Shown here: positions 10,197-20,536 of the stretch, one piece after another
Position numbering within the stretch: position 1 is the stretch's first letter
Layout: every line of letters starts with the position of its first letter
NCBI GenBank assembly: GCA_005656395.1
Contig: SRSI01000037.1
Coordinates: 434,001 to 498,000 of the forward strand
Origin: Strongyloides papillosus
Lineage: Eukaryota; Nematoda; Chromadorea; Rhabditida; Strongyloididae
Direction of reading: 5' to 3'
Length of the DNA: 64,000 nucleotides
Notes under the pieces: model-generated
What the model was told of the DNA's origin: nothing
Databases searched by the model: none
Seen by the model: only the letters and a program-made list of their open reading frames with translations
Translations under genes and position numbers: made by a program

Positions 10197-10684
10197 GTAA
10201 AGGTTAAAAATGTTCTCAAGAATTTTCTTAAAGGAAGGTCGAGTAAAATATGACAGTTTGGGAAACTGTTTGGAAAATTCGAGAACATTGTTTTTGTTAT
10301 TATAAAAGGTGGCGAGAGTCATCAAATTATTCATTTTATTAACTTAGGTAATAGTTGTAGTCGTTTTTTATGTAATCAAAATTTTATATGTATGACGTGT
10401 TATATTGTAATGTTATTAATTATCTTTATTATATTGTAATTTTAATATTTTTGTATTTGTAGACCACTAGGGGTTTCATAGACGGTTGAGGGAGATCTCA
10501 GGAATTGTTAGGAGATCGAAGGATAAGTATAAGTAAGTATAAGTTTGTAATTTGTAATTGTTATCCCTAGGTGGCCACTATACTTTATTTTGTGTAATCT
10601 TATCTTTGTGAGTAATATTGTAAAGTTTGGGTCAATAAAAGTTGATTGTAATAAAGGTCTGAAGTCGGTTGGTGATTCAGAGGG
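10197..10684 (+). repeat. Last terminal repeat of the gag-pro array, left part
   Basis: This is the same sequence as 2683-3170. It is cut after GAGGG at 10680-10684 by the minus-strand Gypsy-like array, and the missing end of the repeat is at 25329-25390. The hairpin, TATA box and both AATAAA signals lie on the left side of the break. Confidence 0.8.
10680..10684 (+). other. Left target-site duplication (GAGGG)
   Basis: GAGGG directly precedes the first LTR and is repeated directly after the last LTR at 25329-25333. In the uninterrupted units of the outer element it occurs once, at 3166-3170 and 6923-6927, which confirms the duplication. Confidence 0.92.
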
Positions 10685-10952
10685 AGTAAAATATTTTTAT
10701 TGGTCTTATCGATCTTTAATAACAATAAAATAAATAAGAACAATAATTAGTTAATTACCTTAGAATCTTCTTTAATATCTTCTAAATTCCAACCAGTAAA
10801 ACTCCTGATCTTTATTTGGTGATTCTATAATAAATTGATTAGTACGTGTTAAAATAATATAATGACATTATCCACGACATTCCAGGTTATTTATAGTCCT
10901 TTCCAGTCACAATATCATCATTTTTCTGTCTCTTTCTTAAACAGAGTTTACT
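10685..10952 (-). repeat. LTR 1 of the Gypsy-like array (268 bp)
   Basis: Read on the minus strand, the LTR starts AGTAAACTCTG, has a TATA-like CTATAAATAA near its middle, contains AATAAA signals towards the end, and closes with ATATTTTACT. The last 16 bases of the upstream ORF run into it. A purine-rich GGTTGGAGG just before it is the likely polypurine tract. Confidence 0.88.
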
Positions 10953-13900
10953 CCTCCAACCTTAACTTTCTCATCCTCCTTATGAATCGAAGTATCCACT
11001 TTGATATGATCACGATGTACTAACTTTGGTCTCCCTCTTAGGTGGGCTTTCTTAACAAAGAAGCTGTTTCCTTTACATCCTGTGATGACATAACCCGGTG
11101 TATATTTCATAGCAAATTTATCTTTAGCTAACTGATCCTTAATTAAGACGGGTGTTCCGATTTCAAATAACATATCATCACGTGGTTCAACCGGTTCACC
11201 TCTAGCTTCTTCATGAATAGCTTCAGCAGTCAATTTAGCTAATTGAAAAGATTTCTCTCTTGCATATGGTCCGGTATCCTGATCAAACACGTTTAATATC
11301 TTGTCCTTGTTCCTTTCAAAATCATATTTAAATAATGGATTGAATCCATGCATCATCTTGAATGGTGATTCCTTGATAGTTCCATGAGTCATACAATTAT
11401 AGTGAAATGCAACCTGTGGCACTAATTTCGACCATCCTGTATAACTACCATTGGCTTCTTTTGCTAATTGATTTTCTATAGTTCTAAATGCTCTTTCTAT
11501 ATGCGTTGAACTTGTATGCAAATACGGTGTTCCATAATCCATAACTGAGCCATATTCTTTCGTTATTGTTTTCATCACATCAGCCTTTAAGTATGGTGCA
11601 TTATCAGTTCTAATACGTTCCGGTGCTCCATATTTAAAGAATAGAGATCTTTCTAACGCTCCTAGAATTTCACTAGTTGTACAATCCGGTACACTTTCCA
11701 GTATCAAGTACTTTGTATTCAAATCAATTATTCCAACTATATGTTTCATTCCATATTCGTCAACCTGTAAAGGTCCCAATACATCAATATTTACTACCTC
11801 CCAAGGTCTTGATGCATATACTGACTTTTCAACATCACAAGTTTTGTATGTTTGGTTTCTTTTCAAACATATCTGACACCTAGATAGATACAATTTCAAA
11901 TCCTTTCTTAATGCTTTCCAGTTCTTTCTAATTTTAATGACATGGTAAATTCTTTCTATTGATCCATGACCAAGGTCATCATGAAATTGTTGAAACAATT
12001 TCAATTTTTCATCTTCTGTTGGTTCATCTTCTTCCGTTTCTAATAACTCAACATCTTTACCATCCAGTACATTTTCCTGTACGTTTACATCCTTTTCTAA
12101 TTTTTCCATAGTCGGCATTTTCTTAACTCTCGACTTCTTTTTATTTCTAAACACAACATTGTCTTCAGCCAATGTTCCACTCCCCTTTTTAAAATTCTCC
12201 TTTCCTTTTTCATCTGTTGTTCTTCTAAGATACATTCTCGAAATACAATCGGCTACAACATTCTTCTCACCCTGTATATATCTTAACTCGAATGAATAAC
12301 TTAGCAAGTTTTCAACATATCTAAACATATTAGGGTCACTATTTTTCTCAACCAGTTTCACCAACGGTAAATGATCCGTGTGTATTATTGTAAATCCACC
12401 CGCAACCCATTGATGAAAATGCTTCATACTTTCACAAATACATTGTAATTCAAGTTTTACAGCCGGTTGAAACGTAACTCTTAATGGATTTCTTCTTGAA
12501 TAAAATCCTAAAGGTACCATAGTTTCCTTTCCGTCTTTGTTTTTCCTTTTCTGCATTAGTGCACTACCAAAACAGTCTCCCGAAGCATCCGTAAACAATT
12601 GAAACGGTAACGAGAAATCCGGTAATGATAATCTACATGCATTTTTAAGTAACAATCTAACATCATCATAAGCTTTCTGACATTCTATAGTCCAATTAAA
12701 TTCCTTTCCCTTCTTCAACAAGTCTAACATCGGTAATTCAATTTTTGATAAATTAGGCAAATGATTCCTGTAAAAATTAATTTTTCCGAGATAACGCCTA
12801 AGTGATTTCAACGATTGTGGTGGTGGCATCCGGTCTAATGTGTCTAAAGCATAATTGTTGGGTACCATTCCATCCTGACTAAACGTGAAACCTAGAAAAT
12901 TAACCTGTGTAGCACCAAACACTGATTTTCTTTTATTAACTTTCAGATTCGCTCTTTTCAATGCCTGTAACACTTTTTCAATATGTCCATAATGTTCTTC
13001 CAAAGAATTCTTTGACATTACTATTATATCGTCAATATACGAGAAACAAAACTTGGAACATTCTTCTAAAACTTGATTTATCACAGCTTGAGCAATTGCA
13101 CTTCCAGTTTTTACTCCAAATGGCAATCTTTTGAACACATACGGTATACCTTCACTATCTCTAAAACCAAACAGTTGTTTATCATCATCCTGTAATTCAA
13201 TCTGATTGAAATATTGGATTAGGTCAATAACAGAATAGTATTTAGCATTCGACAACAATTCAACTTTATCCCTTATTACTGGCATTCTAAAATCAAAATT
13301 TCTTATAGCTTTGTTCAATGGTCTGCAATCCAAACAACATCTATAACTTCCATCTTGCTTTGGTGTGAGTAACAAATTCATAATCCATTGAGGTTTATAA
13401 CATTTTTCAATTACATCAGCCTGTATCCATTCTCTTATTTGATTTTGACATATCAATTTTTGGTGTTGTGGTATCGGTATTCTTGGAATTTTTGGTTGTT
13501 CATAATTTTCCAGTATAATCTTTGGAGCTTTGATTATACACTTTCCAATATCAGTAGATTCCTTCGAAAATATTTCATCATACTTATTCAACAAGTTTTC
13601 CAACCTTTCTTCCCAGTTACTATCATTTACAACTCTTTGAACTTCAGTCATTCTTATCTTTTTCTTCAAATTCGGCATTGTTCCATTTTCAATTACTTCA
13701 ATCATTCTTCCAGCACACTGTATCACTCCATTATGATAATCCAAAATAAATTGACCTGCTCTCAGAACATCAGAGCCTATTATAACATCATACGGTTCAC
13801 CATCCAGTTCCTCATCTTTCACAACTGTGAATTCAGCATTCATTTCAATATTACTCGGTAAACGCATCAATGTTCTAATACTTCCTTCATTCTTCCATTG

Positions 13901-15346
13901 ACTTCCATTAGCTAATGTGCAAAATCCCGGTTTAGCTTTAGCTTCATTAAACCCAACTTTCTTAGCCTGTGACAACTTCATTAGTGATTGAGTTGCACCT
14001 GTGTCAATTAAAGCTTTGGTTCGTTCTTTGTCTTTGAAACAAATTGGTATTATAAATTCATAATTGTTTTTATCGGTGGTTTTACGTTTGATGATATCTT
14101 CTTCAAACATTTCAGGTTCATCATCCTTCGACTTTACAGTTTCTTCAACCTTATATTCTTTTCCTGTTACCTTTCCATCATCATTATCATCATTGGTTTT
14201 CCACCAAATTTTCTGAGTATCCAATACATGTGTTCCCGGTACTTTAGCTTCATTTTTGAATGATTCAGTCTGCAATCTTCTAACCCTTCTTTGACTTGTA
14301 GTTTTCTGAACTTCCTTCTTAACTTTTGGGCATTCATTTCTGTAATGTCCCATCTCTTGACATTCATAACATTGTACCTTCGACTTATCCATAACCTTTC
14401 CCTCACTTTTACTCATCAACCGTTTTCCAGCCGGTTTCTTATCATTCATACGTTTTTTCTTATTCACCCATGACTGGTTATAAGCAACGATGTCAGCCAT
14501 AGCTTCTTCAACATTACTATACTCTTTACTTCTACATCTTTCCCAAACATTCGTATACCTTTCAAGTTTGTTCTCAATTCTTTCAATCTGTTTTTGAAAC
14601 AGTTCATCTCCTTTGCTTGTCGGGTAAGCTTGACTTACTAAATTGGTCAATTCCTTCAAACCTGTTTCCAACTTGGTGATATCTATCTCAAATCCTTTGA
14701 GTTTCAAACGTGCTGCATTCTCAAATTGTTTTCCGCTATATTTTGTCTCTAACAATCTAGTTAATTGATCGAAAGTAGCAATTTCTTTCGAAACTATTTT
14801 GTCTAGGACTTCTTCAGAATCACAATCCGGTAGCTTTGTAGCGACAGCTTTCACTTGTTTAACAGGATCTGTTATATCATCCAGTTCTAATACGGTCTTG
14901 AATCTTCTCAACCAAGGAGTTATGTTAACTTCAGAGTTCTTCTTCCATTCCGGTAAGTGAATGTAAGACATGTCTCTTTGCTTCTTTTTATCAGATAAAA
15001 TATTTGATGACTTTACTTTTTGATTACTTTCTTCCGTAGTATCCTTAAAACTAATAACAGAATCTTCACTCAATTCTGGATCTTCTCCTACAGCCAGTTT
15101 TATCAACGAGTCAGTCTCTTCTTCCGAACTTTCTTCTCCAAATATACTTAACGATGCTAATCCTCTAATAGATCTAGCAAACAACGATTCAGACTCTTCC
15201 TTAGCCTTTTCCAGTATATCTCTACACTTTTTAGTTCTCCTACTATCCGAGTAGTCTGCAACTTTCCTGTTATTAATAGCTAACTTTAATAACTCTTTTT
15301 CCTCCTTTTCACTGTCTAGAGTTTTCAAGATCTCCAGCACAATCAC
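10937..15346 (-). CDS. Gag-Pol polyprotein of a Ty3/Gypsy-like element, copy 1 (1,469 aa)
   Basis: This is one continuous Gag-Pol frame. Positions are counted from the GTG at 15346. A Gag-like region spans about 130-290. The CCHC knuckle is C326, C329, H334 and C339. The retropepsin has DTGA at 448-451. Reverse transcriptase has YIDD at 770-773. RNase H has D920, E966, D991 and D1033. The integrase zinc finger is H1122, H1127, C1157 and C1160. The integrase core is D1188, D1248 and E1284, with the D,D-35-E spacing. All catalytic residues are present and no stop interrupts the frame, so the element is potentially autonomous. No in-frame ATG occurs before residue 126, so the true start is uncertain. 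The frame ends 16 bases inside the LTR. No envelope-like ORF follows. Confidence 0.93.
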   Translation of the reverse strand: MIVLEILKTLDSEKEEKELLKLAINNRKVADYSDSRRTKKCRDILEKAKEESESLFARSIRGLASLSIFGEESSEEETDSLIKLAVGEDPELSEDSVISFKDTTEESNQKVKSSNILSDKKKQRDMSYIHLPEWKKNSEVNITPWLRRFKTVLELDDITDPVKQVKAVATKLPDCDSEEVLDKIVSKEIATFDQLTRLLETKYSGKQFENAARLKLKGFEIDITKLETGLKELTNLVSQAYPTSKGDELFQKQIERIENKLERYTNVWERCRSKEYSNVEEAMADIVAYNQSWVNKKKRMNDKKPAGKRLMSKSEGKVMDKSKVQCYECQEMGHYRNECPKVKKEVQKTTSQRRVRRLQTESFKNEAKVPGTHVLDTQKIWWKTNDDNDDGKVTGKEYKVEETVKSKDDEPEMFEEDIIKRKTTDKNNYEFIIPICFKDKERTKALIDTGATQSLMKLSQAKKVGFNEAKAKPGFCTLANGSQWKNEGSIRTLMRLPSNIEMNAEFTVVKDEELDGEPYDVIIGSDVLRAGQFILDYHNGVIQCAGRMIEVIENGTMPNLKKKIRMTEVQRVVNDSNWEERLENLLNKYDEIFSKESTDIGKCIIKAPKIILENYEQPKIPRIPIPQHQKLICQNQIREWIQADVIEKCYKPQWIMNLLLTPKQDGSYRCCLDCRPLNKAIRNFDFRMPVIRDKVELLSNAKYYSVIDLIQYFNQIELQDDDKQLFGFRDSEGIPYVFKRLPFGVKTGSAIAQAVINQVLEECSKFCFSYIDDIIVMSKNSLEEHYGHIEKVLQALKRANLKVNKRKSVFGATQVNFLGFTFSQDGMVPNNYALDTLDRMPPPQSLKSLRRYLGKINFYRNHLPNLSKIELPMLDLLKKGKEFNWTIECQKAYDDVRLLLKNACRLSLPDFSLPFQLFTDASGDCFGSALMQKRKNKDGKETMVPLGFYSRRNPLRVTFQPAVKLELQCICESMKHFHQWVAGGFTIIHTDHLPLVKLVEKNSDPNMFRYVENLLSYSFELRYIQGEKNVVADCISRMYLRRTTDEKGKENFKKGSGTLAEDNVVFRNKKKSRVKKMPTMEKLEKDVNVQENVLDGKDVELLETEEDEPTEDEKLKLFQQFHDDLGHGSIERIYHVIKIRKNWKALRKDLKLYLSRCQICLKRNQTYKTCDVEKSVYASRPWEVVNIDVLGPLQVDEYGMKHIVGIIDLNTKYLILESVPDCTTSEILGALERSLFFKYGAPERIRTDNAPYLKADVMKTITKEYGSVMDYGTPYLHTSSTHIERAFRTIENQLAKEANGSYTGWSKLVPQVAFHYNCMTHGTIKESPFKMMHGFNPLFKYDFERNKDKILNVFDQDTGPYAREKSFQLAKLTAEAIHEEARGEPVEPRDDMLFEIGTPVLIKDQLAKDKFAMKYTPGYVITGCKGNSFFVKKAHLRGRPKLVHRDHIKVDTSIHKEDEKVKVGGVNSV

Positions 15347-15476
15347 AGCTTTGTCTTTATCAACCTTAGATAACGCTTCCAGTTTGCAGTCTCAATTTCG
15401 ATGATATAAAAACGATTACAATTGATCCGACCACTACCAGTAAAATTTTACCTTACAAATTAATCCTTTTTGTAAA
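15347..15476 (-). promoter_or_regulatory. Leader and primer-site region of the Gypsy-like element, with hairpin and palindrome
   Basis: This is the untranslated stretch between LTR 2 and the first Gag-Pol frame. Directly beside the LTR is a hairpin with 7-bp arms (TTACAAA at 15453-15459 and TTTGTAA at 15469-15475) and then a perfect 12-bp palindrome, GTAAAATTTTAC (15440-15451). The first TGG that could open a primer-binding site is 37 bases from the LTR, further than usual, and I could not match it to a tRNA. Copies occur at 20139-20268 and 24931-25060. Confidence 0.6.
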
Positions 15477-15744
15477 AGTAAAATATTTTTATTGGTCTTA
15501 TCGATCTTTAATAACAATAAAATAAATAAGAACAATAATTAGTTAATTACCTTAGAATCTTCTTTAATATCTTCTAAATTCCAACCAGTAAAACTCCTGA
15601 TCTTTATTTGGTGATTCTATAATAAATTGATTAGTACGTGTTAAAATAATATAATGACATTATCCACGACATTCCAGGTTATTTATAGTCCTTTCCAGTC
15701 ACAATATCATCATTTTTCTGTCTCTTTCTTAAACAGAGTTTACT
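15477..15744 (-). repeat. LTR 2 of the Gypsy-like array
   Basis: This is an identical copy of LTR 1, 4,792 bp further on. It serves as the 5' LTR of the unit to its left and the 3' LTR of the unit to its right (minus-strand reading). Confidence 0.88.
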
Positions 15745-18700
15745 CCTCCAACCTTAACTTTCTCATCCTCCTTATGAATCGAAGTATCCACTTTGATATG
15801 ATCACGATGTACTAACTTTGGTCTCCCTCTTAGGTGGGCTTTCTTAACAAAGAAGCTGTTTCCTTTACATCCTGTGATGACATAACCCGGTGTATATTTC
15901 ATAGCAAATTTATCTTTAGCTAACTGATCCTTAATTAAGACGGGTGTTCCGATTTCAAATAACATATCATCACGTGGTTCAACCGGTTCACCTCTAGCTT
16001 CTTCATGAATAGCTTCAGCAGTCAATTTAGCTAATTGAAAAGATTTCTCTCTTGCATATGGTCCGGTATCCTGATCAAACACGTTTAATATCTTGTCCTT
16101 GTTCCTTTCAAAATCATATTTAAATAATGGATTGAATCCATGCATCATCTTGAATGGTGATTCCTTGATAGTTCCATGAGTCATACAATTATAGTGAAAT
16201 GCAACCTGTGGCACTAATTTCGACCATCCTGTATAACTACCATTGGCTTCTTTTGCTAATTGATTTTCTATAGTTCTAAATGCTCTTTCTATATGCGTTG
16301 AACTTGTATGCAAATACGGTGTTCCATAATCCATAACTGAGCCATATTCTTTCGTTATTGTTTTCATCACATCAGCCTTTAAGTATGGTGCATTATCAGT
16401 TCTAATACGTTCCGGTGCTCCATATTTAAAGAATAGAGATCTTTCTAACGCTCCTAGAATTTCACTAGTTGTACAATCCGGTACACTTTCCAGTATCAAG
16501 TACTTTGTATTCAAATCAATTATTCCAACTATATGTTTCATTCCATATTCGTCAACCTGTAAAGGTCCCAATACATCAATATTTACTACCTCCCAAGGTC
16601 TTGATGCATATACTGACTTTTCAACATCACAAGTTTTGTATGTTTGGTTTCTTTTCAAACATATCTGACACCTAGATAGATACAATTTCAAATCCTTTCT
16701 TAATGCTTTCCAGTTCTTTCTAATTTTAATGACATGGTAAATTCTTTCTATTGATCCATGACCAAGGTCATCATGAAATTGTTGAAACAATTTCAATTTT
16801 TCATCTTCTGTTGGTTCATCTTCTTCCGTTTCTAATAACTCAACATCTTTACCATCCAGTACATTTTCCTGTACGTTTACATCCTTTTCTAATTTTTCCA
16901 TAGTCGGCATTTTCTTAACTCTCGACTTCTTTTTATTTCTAAACACAACATTGTCTTCAGCCAATGTTCCACTCCCCTTTTTAAAATTCTCCTTTCCTTT
17001 TTCATCTGTTGTTCTTCTAAGATACATTCTCGAAATACAATCGGCTACAACATTCTTCTCACCCTGTATATATCTTAACTCGAATGAATAACTTAGCAAG
17101 TTTTCAACATATCTAAACATATTAGGGTCACTATTTTTCTCAACCAGTTTCACCAACGGTAAATGATCCGTGTGTATTATTGTAAATCCACCCGCAACCC
17201 ATTGATGAAAATGCTTCATACTTTCACAAATACATTGTAATTCAAGTTTTACAGCCGGTTGAAACGTAACTCTTAATGGATTTCTTCTTGAATAAAATCC
17301 TAAAGGTACCATAGTTTCCTTTCCGTCTTTGTTTTTCCTTTTCTGCATTAGTGCACTACCAAAACAGTCTCCCGAAGCATCCGTAAACAATTGAAACGGT
17401 AACGAGAAATCCGGTAATGATAATCTACATGCATTTTTAAGTAACAATCTAACATCATCATAAGCTTTCTGACATTCTATAGTCCAATTAAATTCCTTTC
17501 CCTTCTTCAACAAGTCTAACATCGGTAATTCAATTTTTGATAAATTAGGCAAATGATTCCTGTAAAAATTAATTTTTCCGAGATAACGCCTAAGTGATTT
17601 CAACGATTGTGGTGGTGGCATCCGGTCTAATGTGTCTAAAGCATAATTGTTGGGTACCATTCCATCCTGACTAAACGTGAAACCTAGAAAATTAACCTGT
17701 GTAGCACCAAACACTGATTTTCTTTTATTAACTTTCAGATTCGCTCTTTTCAATGCCTGTAACACTTTTTCAATATGTCCATAATGTTCTTCCAAAGAAT
17801 TCTTTGACATTACTATTATATCGTCAATATACGAGAAACAAAACTTGGAACATTCTTCTAAAACTTGATTTATCACAGCTTGAGCAATTGCACTTCCAGT
17901 TTTTACTCCAAATGGCAATCTTTTGAACACATACGGTATACCTTCACTATCTCTAAAACCAAACAGTTGTTTATCATCATCCTGTAATTCAATCTGATTG
18001 AAATATTGGATTAGGTCAATAACAGAATAGTATTTAGCATTCGACAACAATTCAACTTTATCCCTTATTACTGGCATTCTAAAATCAAAATTTCTTATAG
18101 CTTTGTTCAATGGTCTGCAATCCAAACAACATCTATAACTTCCATCTTGCTTTGGTGTGAGTAACAAATTCATAATCCATTGAGGTTTATAACATTTTTC
18201 AATTACATCAGCCTGTATCCATTCTCTTATTTGATTTTGACATATCAATTTTTGGTGTTGTGGTATCGGTATTCTTGGAATTTTTGGTTGTTCATAATTT
18301 TCCAGTATAATCTTTGGAGCTTTGATTATACACTTTCCAATATCAGTAGATTCCTTCGAAAATATTTCATCATACTTATTCAACAAGTTTTCCAACCTTT
18401 CTTCCCAGTTACTATCATTTACAACTCTTTGAACTTCAGTCATTCTTATCTTTTTCTTCAAATTCGGCATTGTTCCATTTTCAATTACTTCAATCATTCT
18501 TCCAGCACACTGTATCACTCCATTATGATAATCCAAAATAAATTGACCTGCTCTCAGAACATCAGAGCCTATTATAACATCATACGGTTCACCATCCAGT
18601 TCCTCATCTTTCACAACTGTGAATTCAGCATTCATTTCAATATTACTCGGTAAACGCATCAATGTTCTAATACTTCCTTCATTCTTCCATTGACTTCCAT

Positions 18701-20138
18701 TAGCTAATGTGCAAAATCCCGGTTTAGCTTTAGCTTCATTAAACCCAACTTTCTTAGCCTGTGACAACTTCATTAGTGATTGAGTTGCACCTGTGTCAAT
18801 TAAAGCTTTGGTTCGTTCTTTGTCTTTGAAACAAATTGGTATTATAAATTCATAATTGTTTTTATCGGTGGTTTTACGTTTGATGATATCTTCTTCAAAC
18901 ATTTCAGGTTCATCATCCTTCGACTTTACAGTTTCTTCAACCTTATATTCTTTTCCTGTTACCTTTCCATCATCATTATCATCATTGGTTTTCCACCAAA
19001 TTTTCTGAGTATCCAATACATGTGTTCCCGGTACTTTAGCTTCATTTTTGAATGATTCAGTCTGCAATCTTCTAACCCTTCTTTGACTTGTAGTTTTCTG
19101 AACTTCCTTCTTAACTTTTGGGCATTCATTTCTGTAATGTCCCATCTCTTGACATTCATAACATTGTACCTTCGACTTATCCATAACCTTTCCCTCACTT
19201 TTACTCATCAACCGTTTTCCAGCCGGTTTCTTATCATTCATACGTTTTTTCTTATTCACCCATGACTGGTTATAAGCAACGATGTCAGCCATAGCTTCTT
19301 CAACATTACTATACTCTTTACTTCTACATCTTTCCCAAACATTCGTATACCTTTCAAGTTTGTTCTCAATTCTTTCAATCTGTTTTTGAAACAGTTCATC
19401 TCCTTTGCTTGTCGGGTAAGCTTGACTTACTAAATTGGTCAATTCCTTCAAACCTGTTTCCAACTTGGTGATATCTATCTCAAATCCTTTGAGTTTCAAA
19501 CGTGCTGCATTCTCAAATTGTTTTCCGCTATATTTTGTCTCTAACAATCTAGTTAATTGATCGAAAGTAGCAATTTCTTTCGAAACTATTTTGTCTAGGA
19601 CTTCTTCAGAATCACAATCCGGTAGCTTTGTAGCGACAGCTTTCACTTGTTTAACAGGATCTGTTATATCATCCAGTTCTAATACGGTCTTGAATCTTCT
19701 CAACCAAGGAGTTATGTTAACTTCAGAGTTCTTCTTCCATTCCGGTAAGTGAATGTAAGACATGTCTCTTTGCTTCTTTTTATCAGATAAAATATTTGAT
19801 GACTTTACTTTTTGATTACTTTCTTCCGTAGTATCCTTAAAACTAATAACAGAATCTTCACTCAATTCTGGATCTTCTCCTACAGCCAGTTTTATCAACG
19901 AGTCAGTCTCTTCTTCCGAACTTTCTTCTCCAAATATACTTAACGATGCTAATCCTCTAATAGATCTAGCAAACAACGATTCAGACTCTTCCTTAGCCTT
20001 TTCCAGTATATCTCTACACTTTTTAGTTCTCCTACTATCCGAGTAGTCTGCAACTTTCCTGTTATTAATAGCTAACTTTAATAACTCTTTTTCCTCCTTT
20101 TCACTGTCTAGAGTTTTCAAGATCTCCAGCACAATCAC
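15729..20138 (-). CDS. Gag-Pol polyprotein of a Ty3/Gypsy-like element, copy 2
   Basis: The protein is identical to the copy at 10937, with the same CCHC, DTGA, YIDD, RNase H and DDE residues. It lies between LTR 2 and LTR 3. The absence of any difference between copies means either very recent duplication or repeated assembly of one unit. Confidence 0.92.
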   Translation of the reverse strand: MIVLEILKTLDSEKEEKELLKLAINNRKVADYSDSRRTKKCRDILEKAKEESESLFARSIRGLASLSIFGEESSEEETDSLIKLAVGEDPELSEDSVISFKDTTEESNQKVKSSNILSDKKKQRDMSYIHLPEWKKNSEVNITPWLRRFKTVLELDDITDPVKQVKAVATKLPDCDSEEVLDKIVSKEIATFDQLTRLLETKYSGKQFENAARLKLKGFEIDITKLETGLKELTNLVSQAYPTSKGDELFQKQIERIENKLERYTNVWERCRSKEYSNVEEAMADIVAYNQSWVNKKKRMNDKKPAGKRLMSKSEGKVMDKSKVQCYECQEMGHYRNECPKVKKEVQKTTSQRRVRRLQTESFKNEAKVPGTHVLDTQKIWWKTNDDNDDGKVTGKEYKVEETVKSKDDEPEMFEEDIIKRKTTDKNNYEFIIPICFKDKERTKALIDTGATQSLMKLSQAKKVGFNEAKAKPGFCTLANGSQWKNEGSIRTLMRLPSNIEMNAEFTVVKDEELDGEPYDVIIGSDVLRAGQFILDYHNGVIQCAGRMIEVIENGTMPNLKKKIRMTEVQRVVNDSNWEERLENLLNKYDEIFSKESTDIGKCIIKAPKIILENYEQPKIPRIPIPQHQKLICQNQIREWIQADVIEKCYKPQWIMNLLLTPKQDGSYRCCLDCRPLNKAIRNFDFRMPVIRDKVELLSNAKYYSVIDLIQYFNQIELQDDDKQLFGFRDSEGIPYVFKRLPFGVKTGSAIAQAVINQVLEECSKFCFSYIDDIIVMSKNSLEEHYGHIEKVLQALKRANLKVNKRKSVFGATQVNFLGFTFSQDGMVPNNYALDTLDRMPPPQSLKSLRRYLGKINFYRNHLPNLSKIELPMLDLLKKGKEFNWTIECQKAYDDVRLLLKNACRLSLPDFSLPFQLFTDASGDCFGSALMQKRKNKDGKETMVPLGFYSRRNPLRVTFQPAVKLELQCICESMKHFHQWVAGGFTIIHTDHLPLVKLVEKNSDPNMFRYVENLLSYSFELRYIQGEKNVVADCISRMYLRRTTDEKGKENFKKGSGTLAEDNVVFRNKKKSRVKKMPTMEKLEKDVNVQENVLDGKDVELLETEEDEPTEDEKLKLFQQFHDDLGHGSIERIYHVIKIRKNWKALRKDLKLYLSRCQICLKRNQTYKTCDVEKSVYASRPWEVVNIDVLGPLQVDEYGMKHIVGIIDLNTKYLILESVPDCTTSEILGALERSLFFKYGAPERIRTDNAPYLKADVMKTITKEYGSVMDYGTPYLHTSSTHIERAFRTIENQLAKEANGSYTGWSKLVPQVAFHYNCMTHGTIKESPFKMMHGFNPLFKYDFERNKDKILNVFDQDTGPYAREKSFQLAKLTAEAIHEEARGEPVEPRDDMLFEIGTPVLIKDQLAKDKFAMKYTPGYVITGCKGNSFFVKKAHLRGRPKLVHRDHIKVDTSIHKEDEKVKVGGVNSV

Positions 20139-20268
20139 AGCTTTGTCTTTATCAACCTTAGATAACGCTTCCAGTTTGCAGTCTCAATTTCGATGATATA
20201 AAAACGATTACAATTGATCCGACCACTACCAGTAAAATTTTACCTTACAAATTAATCCTTTTTGTAAA

Positions 20269-20536
20269 AGTAAAATATTTTTATTGGTCTTATCGATCTT
20301 TAATAACAATAAAATAAATAAGAACAATAATTAGTTAATTACCTTAGAATCTTCTTTAATATCTTCTAAATTCCAACCAGTAAAACTCCTGATCTTTATT
20401 TGGTGATTCTATAATAAATTGATTAGTACGTGTTAAAATAATATAATGACATTATCCACGACATTCCAGGTTATTTATAGTCCTTTCCAGTCACAATATC
20501 ATCATTTTTCTGTCTCTTTCTTAAACAGAGTTTACT
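20269..20536 (-). repeat. LTR 3 of the Gypsy-like array
   Basis: This is an identical copy of LTR 1, shared by the second and third internal regions. Confidence 0.88.

Noticed and set aside
13388..13861. Plus-strand open frame of 157 codons inside the Gag-Pol region (and its two copies)
   Set aside because: It is exactly antisense to the protease-RT part of the Gag-Pol frame, recurs only because the unit recurs, and its Phe/Tyr/Ile-rich product looks like a reverse-complement artefact.
15415..15440. TGGTAGTGGTCGGATC (minus strand) as a tRNA primer-binding site
   Set aside because: It lies 37 bases from the LTR, and the implied tRNA 3' end would have a G where the invariant C61 belongs, so no ordinary tRNA fits.
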